Part shown: positions 48,193 to 60,852 of the stretch, piece by piece
How the letters are laid out: every line of letters begins with the position of its first letter
Numbering within the stretch: position 1 is the first letter of the stretch
Assembly (NCBI GenBank): GCA_002359185.1
Contig: DEML01000112.1
Coordinates: 11,549-75,548 of the forward strand
Reading direction: 5' to 3'
Length of the DNA: 64,000 nt
DNA from: Planctomycetaceae bacterium UBA2671
Lineage (GTDB): Bacteria; Planctomycetota; Planctomycetia; Planctomycetales; Planctomycetaceae
Notes under the pieces: generated by a model
What the model was told of the DNA's origin: nothing
Databases searched by the model: none
The model's input: only the letters and a program-made list of their open reading frames with translations
Translations under genes and position numbers: made by a program

Positions 48193-50669
48193 GGTTTTAC
48201 CTTTGCAGGGTCAATTCTCAAAATGCCTTTGCCGGTGCGTTGAACAATCTCCTGTTGTCCGACGGGAATTTTCACTTCACAGATCAATCCCTCCGCCTGC
48301 CCCAGCAGGGCTTCCTCGGTCGCTACAAGCTGAAATGTCGCTTCAGCAGAATCTTTACTGATCATGGGGGTGGGTTGCATCACGGTCACCCCCTTGGGTA
48401 GTCCAAGCAGTGTGATTTCCGCCTTCCCTTCGAAGGGAGTGAGTTGACGAACCGTCCATACGAACGGCTTGTTTTCACCACGGCGGATACTCTCCGGCTG
48501 GGCAATCAATTCCAGGTAAGGCTGAGCCACTTCGAGCGAGACCATTTTGGAGGAGACGCGGATGTGTCCTGAGCCCAGGAAATCATCAATATCGTCTCGT
48601 ACGGTACTGCCAATGATGTACAGCGGTAGTGACTCCAAAGGTGCACTCGACTGTGCGGCCAGTTGCAGCACACACTCATTTTGCCCGGCTGGCACGAGAA
48701 TGGGTGGTGGCACAGAAATTAAACGGGGAAGATTTCCACAACGAATAGAAACCGTTCCGGTGAAATCGCCATGCCGGATAATCCGTACCGGAATCGCTAA
48801 CTCACCACCACGAACAATCGGAACCGAAGGCTGGTCAACTTCAATCGTAAACGGAGCGGGCTCGGTCACTCCGATGATGTATTGATTCGTTCTGACTGTA
48901 CGCCAGGCGTTTCCGCCGGAATGATTAATGAACGGCACGTTCTGCTGACAACGGGTTTCCACGACTTGCGACTCATCCACCGGTCGAGCTTTCAGAGTAA
49001 TAACAGCTCCGTTGACCTTGGCGGATTCGTCAGCTTCAAACTGAACAGGCCATTTGGTTGCCTTCGCTGGAACGCGTGGAGAGATCAGACGAACACCTTT
49101 GGGGAGTCTCTGGGCAACCAGATAATAATCCCCCGGGATGGAATTCCATTGCCCGTTCGGCAAACTGAAATCGACAGTCCAGCGATTCCCACGAGGAACT
49201 GCTAAACCTGAAACGCGTGTAGACTCAGTCCAGTCAAATGTCGCACTCGCCAGTGATGTCTGCACGACTGTGCGAGGCGGTTCAATCTCGATTCGGTAAA
49301 CACCGGTTGGACCACCCGCACCACTGGGGTCATGTATTTCCAGCAAGTATTGTCCATCCTGTTTTGCTTCCCAGATCAATGAGGGATCGATTGCTTCCTG
49401 CAATCCTCCACCACCACGAAAACTCGTGCCGAAGATGTCATGATCCTGCAACGGAGAATCATCCAGTTCCATTTCAACTTTACCAAGATTTCCGTTTTCA
49501 TCGAGAGCAATAATTTTAATGGAGGCATCGATAGGCGATCCAATTGAGGCTGCGAAAACCCGTATGTGCAACCGCTGCCCCTTTATTGCTGAAAAAGCAT
49601 AGGAGTCGGCATCAGATGGTGTCTCAATGATTCCGTTGAGGGCAATTGGAAATGCCTCAACTTGAGTGACTTTAGAGTTGTTATCCTCCAGCAGATTCTG
49701 AAACGGACTGTTCCGGAATTTCATTGGTGATGGAAATTCACCGCAATAATTTATTGTTTTAGAAGCACTATCCAAAGAATTCAGAGTGATAGAATCCTCG
49801 GTGTTGCCGAGTGGATCGCCAATCAATTGAACCGTCTGCACAGTTCCCGATTGACCACCCGGAGGAAATAGAGCTTGGGGACGTGGAAAATCTCCAATAT
49901 GAACACAATACAAGGTATCTCGCGGTGCGAAGATCGACCGTTTCACTTCGACAAAGACAGGTCCATCCTGACTGAGCTTAACGCTTACAAACGGATCCTG
50001 AAGATGCAGAGAATTGTCATCATTGGCAGCCAGAACTCGACCGTTCGCATCAAGGATTCTCAGGGCTAAATCAAATTCGGAATCCCCGTAATGTCTGTCG
50101 GAAAGACGAGCCGAGTCGACTTCTGCAGAAATTCTTTGTCCTGCTTTCCCCTCTATTCGGTAAAAATCGAGATCCGTTCGGCTGCCATTCCCCAATTGAC
50201 CACGAACCGTAACATTTCCCTTCACTTCGAGGGCAGTTTCCTGGGTGTCATTGCTGTAAGCATTATTGGCTTCATTTTCATCAATCACAGGAAATGGTGA
50301 GACATGAAAGGTGCCGATGCAGGTCAATTCTGTTCCTGTCAGCAAACGAAACGGATATTCGCCGGGCAGGCAATCAGGGGCGATTTCAAATCGGCAACGA
50401 ACTTCTTCATTGATTGTTCCCCCGTGTGCAAATCCCTTTCGAGGCACACTCTCAGCAGGCTGAATATCAATCGCCTTGATCCCGGGATTGTAGAAGATCA
50501 CCTGACGGGGATCGGCCAGTGAAATACCCTGAATACTGACATCGACAGTTGTTCCACTCTGCCCAATCCGGGGGCGTACCGCTTCAATATTCTTGACCAT
50601 CCCGGCATCAAGAGAAGAGCCGGTCATTAACAATAGCAGGATCAATATCTTGATGACCTTGATGTTCAA
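48189..50669 (-). CDS. Secreted PPC-domain protein
   Basis: An 826-residue protein with signal about 1-22 ([16 protein letters not shown]). N-terminal part (about 25-120) is an IPT-like Ig domain ([20 protein letters not shown]). Bacterial pre-peptidase C-terminal (PPC) domains lie at about 130-250 ([39 protein letters not shown]) and about 345-465 ([40 protein letters not shown]). The remaining 350 residues are further beta-sandwich domains. It carries no catalytic site or heme motif, so it is probably a structural or binding partner. It is coupled by 4-base overlaps to the DUF1501 gene upstream and the cytochrome gene downstream. Confidence 0.85.
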   Translation of the reverse strand: MNIKVIKILILLLLMTGSSLDAGMVKNIEAVRPRIGQSGTTVDVSIQGISLADPRQVIFYNPGIKAIDIQPAESVPRKGFAHGGTINEEVRCRFEIAPDCLPGEYPFRLLTGTELTCIGTFHVSPFPVIDENEANNAYSNDTQETALEVKGNVTVRGQLGNGSRTDLDFYRIEGKAGQRISAEVDSARLSDRHYGDSEFDLALRILDANGRVLAANDDNSLHLQDPFVSVKLSQDGPVFVEVKRSIFAPRDTLYCVHIGDFPRPQALFPPGGQSGTVQTVQLIGDPLGNTEDSITLNSLDSASKTINYCGEFPSPMKFRNSPFQNLLEDNNSKVTQVEAFPIALNGIIETPSDADSYAFSAIKGQRLHIRVFAASIGSPIDASIKIIALDENGNLGKVEMELDDSPLQDHDIFGTSFRGGGGLQEAIDPSLIWEAKQDGQYLLEIHDPSGAGGPTGVYRIEIEPPRTVVQTSLASATFDWTESTRVSGLAVPRGNRWTVDFSLPNGQWNSIPGDYYLVAQRLPKGVRLISPRVPAKATKWPVQFEADESAKVNGAVITLKARPVDESQVVETRCQQNVPFINHSGGNAWRTVRTNQYIIGVTEPAPFTIEVDQPSVPIVRGGELAIPVRIIRHGDFTGTVSIRCGNLPRLISVPPPILVPAGQNECVLQLAAQSSAPLESLPLYIIGSTVRDDIDDFLGSGHIRVSSKMVSLEVAQPYLELIAQPESIRRGENKPFVWTVRQLTPFEGKAEITLLGLPKGVTVMQPTPMISKDSAEATFQLVATEEALLGQAEGLICEVKIPVGQQEIVQRTGKGILRIDPAKVKP

Positions 50670-52084
50670 CTTAACAACCCTTCTACAAGTTTACCGTCCT
50701 TGATGATCTCGATTGGGCGCGTCCCAAAGGCAAGTAGTTCTTTGTTGGCATCGATTCCCAACTGGTGATAGATCGTAAACAACAGATCTTCAAGCGGCAG
50801 GGCATCGCGCCCTGGTTCAGCTCCTGTCGCATCACTGGAACCGTAAAACTGACCACGAGTGAATCCACCACCGGCAATCAGGTTCGAGTAACACCTTGCA
50901 TGATGATCGCGACCACCATCTCGATTCACTTTCGGTGTGCGACCAAATTCTGAGGTCACCCAGAAGATGGTGGAATCGAGCATGCCACGCTGATCCAGAT
51001 CCGCCACCATGCCAGCAATCGCATGATCGAGTGCAGGCATCTGATCGAGTGTGTTTTTCTGCACATCAACATGACAATCCCATGATCCATAATTCACGGT
51101 AACGAATCGCACGCCAGATTCCACCAGACGTCTGGCAACAATCAGGCGTTCTGCCAGTCCTTTGGGATGGTATTTATTGTCCGGACCTTTCAGCCCAACG
51201 ACATCTCGACCATAAAGCTGGAATGTAGCTTCTGATTCCTCATCCAGTTTAAAAGCAGCCTGAGCCTGTGATGATGTTAATAATGTCTGAGCCTGCTTAT
51301 AGAAATCATCCATGGTTTCCAGAGTATTGGGATCGACCTGCTGTTCGCGAAGCCGTTGTTCAATAATTTCCCGTGAAGATAGACGTCGCTGAAAACGATC
51401 TGTCGAAACTTCCTTGGGAATGGAAAAATCTCTGACCTGATAACCTCTTGATCCCGGATCGGAACCGAGTTCGAAGGGACCAAATGCACTGCTGATAAAT
51501 CCCGTGCCTCCCGAAAAGGAATGCTTATTGGGAATCGCAACATAAGGCGGGAGTTCACCACGTTTTCCCAATTCGTGCGAAACAATTGAAGCCATTTGTG
51601 GATAATCGATCACAGCAGTTTTGGGATATCCCGTGAAAAGGTGATAGGTAGCCAAACCATGATCTGGCACACGTCCTACCAGACTTCGCAGAATTGTCAC
51701 CTTATCGGCAATTTTGGCTGTTTCGGGGAAATTATCGCTCAGAACATCGCCCGATTTTGTTTTCGATACTCCAAACGAACCACGAATCTCAACGGGAGCT
51801 TCCGGCTTGGGATCAAACGATTCCTGCTGTTGAAATCCGCCCGGTAAATGGAGCTGAATAACACTGAGTGCCTTGGCCTCTTTTTTAGTACCTGAAGCCT
51901 GCGTGAATGCATCAGAACCGCAAGCCTCCAGCCGAAGCATATCGCCCAGAGAGAGTCCCAACGCCCCGAACACACCTGCCTGCAATACATCTCTTCGAGA
52001 CATTTTACGGAAGCCAGTGCAACCTTTGCGAGTTTTCTGCAGCTGTTTCATAGGGGTTATTCCCATATTCAAGTTTGAATCCAT
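50666..52084 (-). CDS. DUF1501 Tat-exported protein
   Basis: A 472-residue DUF1501 protein. The twin-arginine region is [20 protein letters not shown] at about residues 29-48. Landmarks: [95 protein letters not shown] and [14 protein letters not shown], with the metal-type Asp, Glu and His residues kept. It is divergent from the other two DUF1501 proteins in the window. First of three overlapping genes; the start could also be ATG 52051. An exported partner of the cytochrome and PPC proteins. Confidence 0.92.
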   Translation of the reverse strand: MDSNLNMGITPMKQLQKTRKGCTGFRKMSRRDVLQAGVFGALGLSLGDMLRLEACGSDAFTQASGTKKEAKALSVIQLHLPGGFQQQESFDPKPEAPVEIRGSFGVSKTKSGDVLSDNFPETAKIADKVTILRSLVGRVPDHGLATYHLFTGYPKTAVIDYPQMASIVSHELGKRGELPPYVAIPNKHSFSGGTGFISSAFGPFELGSDPGSRGYQVRDFSIPKEVSTDRFQRRLSSREIIEQRLREQQVDPNTLETMDDFYKQAQTLLTSSQAQAAFKLDEESEATFQLYGRDVVGLKGPDNKYHPKGLAERLIVARRLVESGVRFVTVNYGSWDCHVDVQKNTLDQMPALDHAIAGMVADLDQRGMLDSTIFWVTSEFGRTPKVNRDGGRDHHARCYSNLIAGGGFTRGQFYGSSDATGAEPGRDALPLEDLLFTIYHQLGIDANKELLAFGTRPIEIIKDGKLVEGLLS

Positions 52085-52165
52085 GCCATTAATCGATGCT
52101 GATAGGTTAGCAGTTTACCAATCTAAGATGAATGGTAATCTATAATCATCGTGAACACTCTCCGT

Positions 52166-53563
52166 TCACAGTTTATTAAATTGAAGGTTTCCCGCTGAAT
52201 CGCCGATGATGACCGTCGTTCTCTGATTCGTGATGGCATTGCTCAGGGGAATTCCAGTTTCTAACTTAAACTTCTTAATCTCATTCCCGTCAACATCCCA
52301 GACACGGACGGTCTGATCGCGACCTGATGTGACGAGCCGCCCCTCGGAGTCAAATCTTGCAGCCAACACCCCATTGGGGATGATCCCGTAGGTTCCAGGA
52401 GGACGCTGCGGCGGATGAGCATTCACCTTATTGATCGCTGGAAAACCATCGACAGTATCCCACCAGATGAGACGGCCGTCTTCACCAGCTGAAGCCAGCA
52501 GACGACTGTCACCCCGCCAATCAAGAGCACGCACTGCCTCTTTATGTTCCCCCAGATTTAACAGAATGCCTCCGCTGTTCGCATCCCACAAGTGAATTCC
52601 TCCTGCCCGATCGGCTGTCGCAAGTTTCTGACCATCCGGACTGAAAGTAATTGCGGTAATCCACTCTGTATGTTTCGTCAGCTTATACTGCAATTCACCA
52701 TCAACAGTGGAATAAACCTTGACGACTCTCCCCGAACCACCAAGCGCGACAAATCTTTGATCCGGACTCAAGTCGGCAGCCAGCACCGCATCAATTTCAT
52801 CTCCCACTTCCGCCAGTCGTGTCCCTGAAACAACATCGAATAATACGACTCGACCAGATTCCACAGGACGCCCACCAGCCACCATCAGAACAGCTCCATT
52901 GTGACTGAAACGGATCACATGGGGCTCACCTTCTGGAAAATCCAGCCGCCCCAGTTCCTGCTCCGTTTCAGTCTGTACTAACCGGACTTGATTCTGATCT
53001 GCGATAGCCGCCAGTGGTGCAAAGGGACTGACATCCATCGCGAGAACCGGAAATGGACGAGTCAGCTTCGGTTTGTGAACGAGTGGCAAATCGACTGGCA
53101 TTGCTGGTTCACCAACGGGTTTCCCTGAAACATTCTCGCCAGGATTAAAAGTCAGATCTCGTGACTTCACCATCGACTTGCTTGCAGATGTCTCCAACAA
53201 TCCCCCATCGATCCATTTGCGAATCAAGTCGATCTTTGTCAGATCAATGGGAGGACTGTTCGGCGGCATTCGAAGATCATCATCAGGCTCTGTAATGGCT
53301 TGAAACAACACACTCTGGCTCGACCGCCCCGCCTCAACAACTTTCCCACTGCTCCCTCCCCGCAGAAGGGATCCATAACCCTGCAGATTCAAATCTGCTT
53401 CCTGCTTATCATCTCCATGGCACTTCAAACAATGTTGCTTGAAGATTGGCTTAATGTGTTCATCAAAGTTCGGAGCCTGAGTTGCTTCACCTTGAGCAGA
53501 TAATATCCCTGGCATGCCCAATAGAAATAAATAACAAACAGTATGAATAATGACTCGAATCAT
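52166..53563 (-). CDS. Secreted cytochrome-WD40 protein
   Basis: About 465 residues from ATG 53563, chosen because it opens a signal peptide ([20 protein letters not shown]); the longer frame to 53797 has no signal. A planctomycete cytochrome module follows: [12 protein letters not shown] (C45, C48, H49), [22 protein letters not shown]40 blades run from about 150 to the end: [60 protein letters not shown], and [12 protein letters not shown] heme domain fused to a propeller makes an electron-transfer or sensing protein outside the cytoplasm. It lies 81 bases upstream of the DUF1501 gene on the same strand and probably leads the operon. Confidence 0.9.
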   Translation of the reverse strand: MIRVIIHTVCYLFLLGMPGILSAQGEATQAPNFDEHIKPIFKQHCLKCHGDDKQEADLNLQGYGSLLRGGSSGKVVEAGRSSQSVLFQAITEPDDDLRMPPNSPPIDLTKIDLIRKWIDGGLLETSASKSMVKSRDLTFNPGENVSGKPVGEPAMPVDLPLVHKPKLTRPFPVLAMDVSPFAPLAAIADQNQVRLVQTETEQELGRLDFPEGEPHVIRFSHNGAVLMVAGGRPVESGRVVLFDVVSGTRLAEVGDEIDAVLAADLSPDQRFVALGGSGRVVKVYSTVDGELQYKLTKHTEWITAITFSPDGQKLATADRAGGIHLWDANSGGILLNLGEHKEAVRALDWRGDSRLLASAGEDGRLIWWDTVDGFPAINKVNAHPPQRPPGTYGIIPNGVLAARFDSEGRLVTSGRDQTVRVWDVDGNEIKKFKLETGIPLSNAITNQRTTVIIGDSAGNLQFNKL

Positions 53564-54004
53564 CTCACTACTCCGATAGAATGCATGTGATCTGTGATCG
53601 CAAAATATGATAGAAAGAAAGCGGCACCAGACACGACTCCATGGTCCGGGAATAAGTATCTTCCCGCGATGATACAAAACTCTGACGCTTTCATTTTTGG
53701 AATCGAGCCAGGTATCAACGCTTGGCAGATCACGGGAATCCTGGGCATTGTTGTCACTTCCGGTGCGTGTTTGGCGAAAGAACAGGTATACGACCACCGA
53801 AGTGCGATAAAGTTTTTCAACTTACTTTCGGTTGAGGAGGGATTAATTAACTAAAAAGTTCTAGACTCTCTTGGCACTTTGTTACGCATCGCTGATAATA
53901 CAAGGAAACAATACCATATCAGAGTCTGTAACATGCTGATTTCTTCACTATGCAATAAGCGTACATGCAAATTTCGGTCTCTTCAAGAACGATTCATTAA
54001 ACGA
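53564..54004. other. Divergent intergenic region
   Basis: Between the WD40-cytochrome and beta-propeller genes. Open frames are short and without motif. It probably carries the promoter of the minus-strand operon. The hairpin repeat begins at 54005. Confidence 0.35.
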
Positions 54005-54095
54005 CTGCCGTTTGCAGAATACAGTAGCGGCTTGTTGATGGTTTGAGCCCCATATTTCCAGGCAATCTCCCGCTACACATTCATGGAAACGGCTA
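54005..54095. repeat. Roughly 90-bp hairpin repeat, copy 4 of 4
   Basis: Starts CTGCCGTTTGCAG, then CAGTAGCGGCTTGTTGA, middle block CATATTTCCAGGCAATC, then CCCGCTAC and CATTCATGGAAACGGCT. The GTAGCGG/CCGCTAC pair is intact. It lies 42 bases upstream of the beta-propeller gene start, so it may be in that gene's leader or promoter. Confidence 0.75.
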
Positions 54096-54137
54096 TAACT
54101 CACACCAATTCATTAAACACAAGGACGATCATTTCTG

Positions 54138-55616
54138 ATGCGACATTGTATTTTTGTTTTCATGTTAATCGTCGTTCAATTAATAAGTCATTCGCAATCG
54201 ACAATTATCGCCGAAGATAATGTAATCCACATCGGCAGCCGACGCGAATTACTGATCGACCACTACCTGATCGACAAGCTGAATAATGTTCGTCTGGTGC
54301 TCAATCATCCGCGAGATGAAGGTGTAGCATTGGAGTTTGACAAACCCTGGGAGGGGCTATTCTGCGGATATTGCACAGTGATCAAAGATGGAGAATTGTA
54401 CCGACTCTACTATCGGGGCAGCCCGAAAGGTGGTGCAGATGGGAATTCAAATGAAGTCTACTGCTGTGCTGAGTCAAAGGATGGCATTGAATGGACCAAA
54501 CCAGAACTCGACATCTTTCAATTACAAGGCCATTCAAAGAATAACATCGTTCTGGCTGATGCTGCTCCGGTGACTCACAATTTCTGCCCGATGCTTGATA
54601 CCCGTCCTGGAATTCCCGCTGATCAACGATATAAGGCAATCGGCGGGACGATGACCAGTGGTCTGATTGCGATGTGCTCAGGTGATGGTCTTCACTGGAA
54701 GAAACTTCAAGAAGAACCAGTCATTACAACAACTATGGTGCCCTACAAATATATGTTCGATTCGCAGAATCTTGCCTTCTGGTCTGAACACGAAAATAAG
54801 TATGTCTGCTACTTTCGAGTTTTTGAGGGAGGAATACGCCGCATCTGTCGAACGACTAGCGATGACTTTATCAACTGGTCGAATCCAATTCTGATGGAGT
54901 ATCGTACTCACGACGGTGACGCTCCGATCGAGCACCTTTACACAAATCAAACGCACCCCTACTTCCGCGCACCGCATTTGTATGTCTCCATTGCGGCTCG
55001 ATTCATGCCCGGGCGACAAGTACTCACCGAAGAACAGGCGAAAGCAATTAACGTTTCCCCGAAATACTTCAAGGATACTTCAGACGCCATATTGATGACG
55101 ACTCGCGGCGGTGGTTTCTATGATCGTACTTTTCCTGGTGGATTCATTCGTCCCGGTATCGGGGCAAGGAATTGGGTTTCACGGACGAACTATCCGGCGT
55201 TGAATGTTATTCAAACGGGACCTGCGGAAATGTCCGTCTATTTGAATCAGGATTACGCCCAGCCGACCTCGCATCTGCGACGATACTCGATTCGTTTAGA
55301 CGGGTTTGCATCAGCCCAGGCGCCATACAAGGGAGGAGAACTGCTAACGAAACCGCTGACATTCACTGGACGAGAATTAACGATTAATTTTGGTACTTCA
55401 GCGGCTGGCAGCATTCGTGTTGAGATTCAGGATTCCTCTGGCAAACCGCTGCCAGGATTCTCACTGGCCGAAGCCAATGAGCAGATCGGCAACGAGATCG
55501 AACGCGTTGTCACCTGGAAACAGGGAGGAGATGTTTCCTCACTTTCCGGGAAAACTGTTCGACTGCGATTCGTGATGAAGGACGCAGATCTTTACGCTTT
55601 CAAGTTTGGTGGATGA
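54138..55616 (+). CDS. Secreted five-bladed beta-propeller hydrolase-like protein
   Basis: A 492-residue secreted protein (signal about 1-28, IFVFMLIVVQLISHSQSTII). Residues about 40-400 look like the GH32/GH43/GH68 five-bladed propeller: RRELLIDHYLIDKL, KPWEGLFCGYCTVIKDGELY, YCCAESKDGIEWTKPELDIF, YKYMFDSQNLAFWSEHENKY, RRICRTTSDDFINWSNPIL. The Asp residues at blade starts are candidates for catalysis but cannot be assigned with certainty. The last 100 residues form a beta-sandwich. Related proteins in planctomycetes are annotated as family 32-like but lack proof of activity. Divergent from the cytochrome operon and convergent with the MFS gene; probably linked to sugar scavenging. Confidence 0.7.
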   Translation: MRHCIFVFMLIVVQLISHSQSTIIAEDNVIHIGSRRELLIDHYLIDKLNNVRLVLNHPRDEGVALEFDKPWEGLFCGYCTVIKDGELYRLYYRGSPKGGADGNSNEVYCCAESKDGIEWTKPELDIFQLQGHSKNNIVLADAAPVTHNFCPMLDTRPGIPADQRYKAIGGTMTSGLIAMCSGDGLHWKKLQEEPVITTTMVPYKYMFDSQNLAFWSEHENKYVCYFRVFEGGIRRICRTTSDDFINWSNPILMEYRTHDGDAPIEHLYTNQTHPYFRAPHLYVSIAARFMPGRQVLTEEQAKAINVSPKYFKDTSDAILMTTRGGGFYDRTFPGGFIRPGIGARNWVSRTNYPALNVIQTGPAEMSVYLNQDYAQPTSHLRRYSIRLDGFASAQAPYKGGELLTKPLTFTGRELTINFGTSAAGSIRVEIQDSSGKPLPGFSLAEANEQIGNEIERVVTWKQGGDVSSLSGKTVRLRFVMKDADLYAFKFGG

Positions 55617-55730
55617 GATTCAAAGCCTCAAACTTCGAGTAGTAACTCATAAATCTTCAGCAATCCCTATCAGTCGAGTCGAGTTGTGCAGATGAAACCG
55701 ATACGATCAGCCTGCGAAATTAATGAGAGT

Positions 55731-57005
55731 TCAAACCGGGCGACGAACGATGTGCCAGAAAAGAATCGATGCCAGCAGACCGATCATCGCACATATTGCC
55801 AGTACGGCGAAAACATATTGATGTCCGAGTTCTCCCGGCCAGGTGTCTAATAGAACCCCCATCAGTGGTCCCATGAAGACGTCGGGGGTGAATCCGATGA
55901 CTGAGACAATTCCGACTGCGCTACCTGTATCACCAAAGGGTACGCGTCCTGCCTCCATCATCGCAAAATACAGCCCTCGTAAGGCAAACACAGCTGAGCT
56001 GGTCGTGATCAACGTCGCAAAGAAGAATACGGTCACACCGGGGTGAAACGCACCTGCTGCAATCACTGCACTGCCGAAACCGAACACCAACAGACTCAAC
56101 ATCGTCAGCCGGGCAACGCCAAATCGATCGGCCAGCAGGCCAGCGGCGATCGCAGAGAAAGGTCGAACCCACATCGAAAGTGTTCCGACTTTGGCCGCTT
56201 GAACTTCGTCGAAATTCAGAACTTCGTGCGAGTAGAGTGAGACATCGTCTAAACCCTTGTACCCAACATACGCGCAGACCACGACGAGCGCTTGAAGCCA
56301 GACCGTCGGCATTCGCAGGACACGACCGACTCCTCCCGGCTCGTACTTGCTTTGTGAGTCGTCGGATCGCTTTCTTGAATGAGGTAAAGCGAACCACACG
56401 AAAATGGCGGCGACAAATGTGATGCCCGAAAAAAGAAAGATGACCTGCCGAAAAGCGTCTGCCCGCTGTTCGAGCGTTGCATTCTGAACTTCGGCGGGCA
56501 TGAAAATAGAGAATAGTGCAACAGCGCTGCTGCCAATCAGAGCAGCAACCAGACCACGTCCTCCGTCAAGTATTCCAAACGCTCGCCCCGGTAGTTTGGC
56601 ACCGCCCCACTCACGCGTCGCTCGAATCAGCGGTGCCCAAAATAATAAGATCGTGGTGATACCCCAAAATCCGTAGAGCACACGGAGTCCTGCCAACGAT
56701 GGGATCGTCGCCAATGCCAAACCACCGATCGAGGTTGCGACGAGTGCAAATGACATCATTTTCCGAGCCGAAAACCGATCTGCAAGTGGTCCTCCCGGAA
56801 AGTAAGCCAACATTGCAACCACTCCATAAACCGAAAAGGCGATCCCCAGCTGAAGATTGGTCACATCAAAGACATCCAGAAGTGTCGGTCGAAAAACACG
56901 AGGAAGCACAAATGGCAGAAAGAAGACAGCTTCGCCTGCGACAATGAGAGAAAACATCGCGGTCGATTGACCAGCAGGCGATAATTCCCGTTTGATGTCA
57001 TGCAT
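55731..57005 (-). CDS. MFS transporter
   Basis: About 424 residues from ATG 57005, with twelve hydrophobic spans. The family motif between TM2 and TM3 reads GGPLADRFSARKMMSF (G-x3-D-R-x-G-R-K type). The second half has AAGLLADRFGVARLTMLSLL, a repeat of the same motif. The sequence resembles sugar-phosphate/anion:cation symporter-type permeases, but a substrate cannot be read. Placed downstream of the sulfatase operon (860-base gap) and convergent with the beta-propeller gene, it could import an oligosaccharide or sugar acid produced by those enzymes. Confidence 0.85.
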   Translation of the reverse strand: MHDIKRELSPAGQSTAMFSLIVAGEAVFFLPFVLPRVFRPTLLDVFDVTNLQLGIAFSVYGVVAMLAYFPGGPLADRFSARKMMSFALVATSIGGLALATIPSLAGLRVLYGFWGITTILLFWAPLIRATREWGGAKLPGRAFGILDGGRGLVAALIGSSAVALFSIFMPAEVQNATLEQRADAFRQVIFLFSGITFVAAIFVWFALPHSRKRSDDSQSKYEPGGVGRVLRMPTVWLQALVVVCAYVGYKGLDDVSLYSHEVLNFDEVQAAKVGTLSMWVRPFSAIAAGLLADRFGVARLTMLSLLVFGFGSAVIAAGAFHPGVTVFFFATLITTSSAVFALRGLYFAMMEAGRVPFGDTGSAVGIVSVIGFTPDVFMGPLMGVLLDTWPGELGHQYVFAVLAICAMIGLLASILFWHIVRRPV

Positions 57006-57182
57006 GCGTGGTACCAATAGATGGCAGTCAAATTGACTTCAAGAGTAGGACTCGAGTCATTACCTGTCAACCTCGAGCAACTGCGAATTGTTCGTATGAA
57101 AAATGCGATTATGTGACTCGCAACGTTCTCTATCTGAAACCCTCACACGCCCCCGAATTTGTAAAAAAACAGTCTTGCAGTA

Positions 57183-57305
57183 TGTCACAATATTCTGATT
57201 TTTCTGTCCGAGTTCCCGGCTCGCCGAGAGTTTAACATTTGGGTTGTAACTGGTCCCTGAATCGTTTCATGTGTTCAGGGAATCGGTCTCGAATTTCAGT
57301 CCCCT
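57183..57305. repeat. 123-bp repeat, copy 2
   Basis: Matches 40502-40624 from GTCACAA through TTCCCGGCTC, GAGAGTTTAAC, CAGGGAATCGG and TTTCAGTCCCC. It is in the same orientation on the plus strand as the copy after sdhB. The match continues beyond the stop of the small open frame that overlaps it, so conservation is at DNA level. Confidence 0.6.
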
Positions 57306-57444
57306 GAGTAAACAAACCCCTGTGTAAACAAAGGCCACAGGCGGGAGTGTCCTTGAGCAAATGATCCCATGTTGGATAGTTTCTCCTGGACGGGTCGTCC
57401 AGACGGAGTCCCGCGGGAACCGCCGGCATCGTGATCGACACCAT
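57232..57444 (-). CDS. Candidate 70-residue small protein or relic
   Basis: ATG 57444 has AAGGAG 6 bases before it, an ideal ribosome site, and opens MVSITMPAVPAGLRLDDPSR, then NYPTWDHLLKDTPACGLCLH and a C-terminus EIRDRFPEHMKRFRDQLQPK. I do not recognise it. The open frame continues upstream without a stop to 57897, and the last 24 codons lie in the 123-bp repeat, so it may be a relic of a longer mobile-element gene rather than a real gene. Confidence 0.3.
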   Translation of the reverse strand: MVSITMPAVPAGLRLDDPSRRNYPTWDHLLKDTPACGLCLHRGLFTQGTEIRDRFPEHMKRFRDQLQPKC

Positions 57445-57871
57445 GTTACTCTCCTTCCCGTAGGTTTCCTGATCGATTTCTGTTTTCCTCGGTTTGAAGT
57501 TCGATTCGGAAAAGGTGCGTCGTGCTGCTTTCGAGATGCCTGCCGTACCAACTGTCCCGTTCAACGAGTATTGTTCCGTCATCGACCGCAAGTAACGTAT
57601 CGTACGCACAAAGGAATAGTCTTCCAGATGCTCCTTGTCGGCCTTGACGTGACAGGTTCTGGCCAGTGCATACCCGTTGAACAGCCATGAATAGATAACA
57701 AACGTGTTCGCGTTGACTACTGTCAAGCCTCGGCAAGTCGAGCTGATTTCAAGAATAAGGGGCAGTTTCCTGTTATAGCTGGAGGGCATCGGGTAACCGA
57801 TGCCATAAAACAACTCGTTCCTTCCCTGCACACCGAGATTCTCCTTGAAGACCTGATGAAATACCACCGAG
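57445..57871. other. Intergenic stretch downstream of the sulfatase operon
   Basis: About 430 bases; the minus-strand frame stays open but lacks a recognisable motif. Gene-like composition suggests a relic or undescribed coding sequence. No promoter or terminator is visible. Confidence 0.3.
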
Positions 57872-59487
<1,616 letters not shown>

Positions 59488-59491
<4 letters not shown>

Positions 59492-60852
59492 TTGCCATTT
59501 CCTTTATGGTATTCCGCGGGCAGTTCGGCCACCCAATCAAGCAATTTCTTCTTTAGACGAGCCAATTCCCGGGGATGATCGCCTGCGAGATTTTTACTTT
59601 CGCCTGGATCGCACGAAAGATCGTAGAGTTCAACTTCACCACGTTGTTTGAGAGGAAGATGCAGTTTCCATTTGCCGTCTCGCATGGCAGGTGTGCTGCC
59701 GGTGGCACTGGTTTTCCAGAATAAAGCCTTGTTGCGTTCGCGATTTTCACCAAGCCAGATGTCAGAAATGTCCTCTCCGTCCAGTTGCTTTGGCAGTTCC
59801 TTAATGCCTGCAATGGTGCACAGGGTCGGCATCCAGTCGATGAAGGAACAGACGTTCGCTGAATTGACGCAGCCTGCCTTCACATGTCCAGGCCAGCGAA
59901 TGATGAATGGTACTCGCGTACCACCTTCGAACTGCGTGTGTTTGCCGCCGCGAAACTCAGCCGCATACCCCAGCATATTATTCGAGTATTTTCTCGCTCC
60001 CGCGTTGCTCAGTAGTACCGGTGCAGGACCATGATCGCTGGAGAAGACGACGATCGTGTTTTCTCGCAGACCGAGTTCATCAATCGCTTTTAACATGCGA
60101 GCAACATTCATGTCGATCTGATTCACGTCGCCAAGGTACTGACGCATTGACTCGTCGAGTCCGCCACCGATTTGCAGACACTCATCAAACTTGTGTTGCA
60201 TCGTCGGTGAAAAATCATCTCGATTGACCATAATATTCTTGAACTGTTCAACAAGCTCTGGAGGAGGATTGACGGGGAAGTGCGTGGCATGTCCCCAGAC
60301 ATTGACGTAGAATGGACAGTCTTTGTTTTCCCTTATGAAGTCAATCGCCGTTGTGTAGAGATCGTCGTCACGGCCGACGGATCGATCCTGGCTCTTGCCA
60401 ATGACATTCACTTCGTCGATGCCGTACATGCCATCGACTTCGGACATTTTCGGGCCAATATGCCACTTACCGAAATGTCCGGTCTTATAACCTTGCTTCT
60501 TGAGCAATTCAGTAATGGTGACGCGATCTCCAAATCCGAAGTCGGCTGCGTACTTCGGAAACCGGGCGGGATGGAACCCCGTCATCAGTCCCGTACGGCT
60601 TGGATTGCATGTCACACCGGTTACATAAAATTGCGTGAACCGCGTTCCTTCCTTTGCCAATTGGTCGATGGCCGGAGTCATCGCATATGGGTGCCCATAA
60701 CATCCAAGATCGCCATACCCAAGGTCATCGGCGAACAGAAAAACGATATTAGGTGGACGGTTAGAAGCGGCTTGAGAAACGTCCGCAACCGCAAACAGGA
60801 ATGCAGTTGCGAGTATCACAACAATTAAATTCGGTATAGGATTATTATTCAT
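59488..60852 (-). CDS. Secreted sulfatase (Cys-type), third of four
   Basis: About 454 residues from ATG 60852 (the longer frame from 60918 adds 22 residues without a signal). Signal [20 protein letters not shown]. Core: [20 protein letters not shown] (metal Asp pair D42-D43), active site C82-N-P-S-R86 in [28 protein letters not shown], and [14 protein letters not shown] with D-H. The CNPSR variant fits the C-x-P-S-R consensus. Resembles arylsulfatase A/N-acetylgalactosamine-6-sulfatase-like enzymes. The ATG overlaps the end of the upstream gene by 8 bases, so translation is probably coupled. Confidence 0.93.

Noticed and set aside
60280..60828. 182-codon plus-strand frame
   Set aside because: Antisense to a sulfatase; no recognised features.
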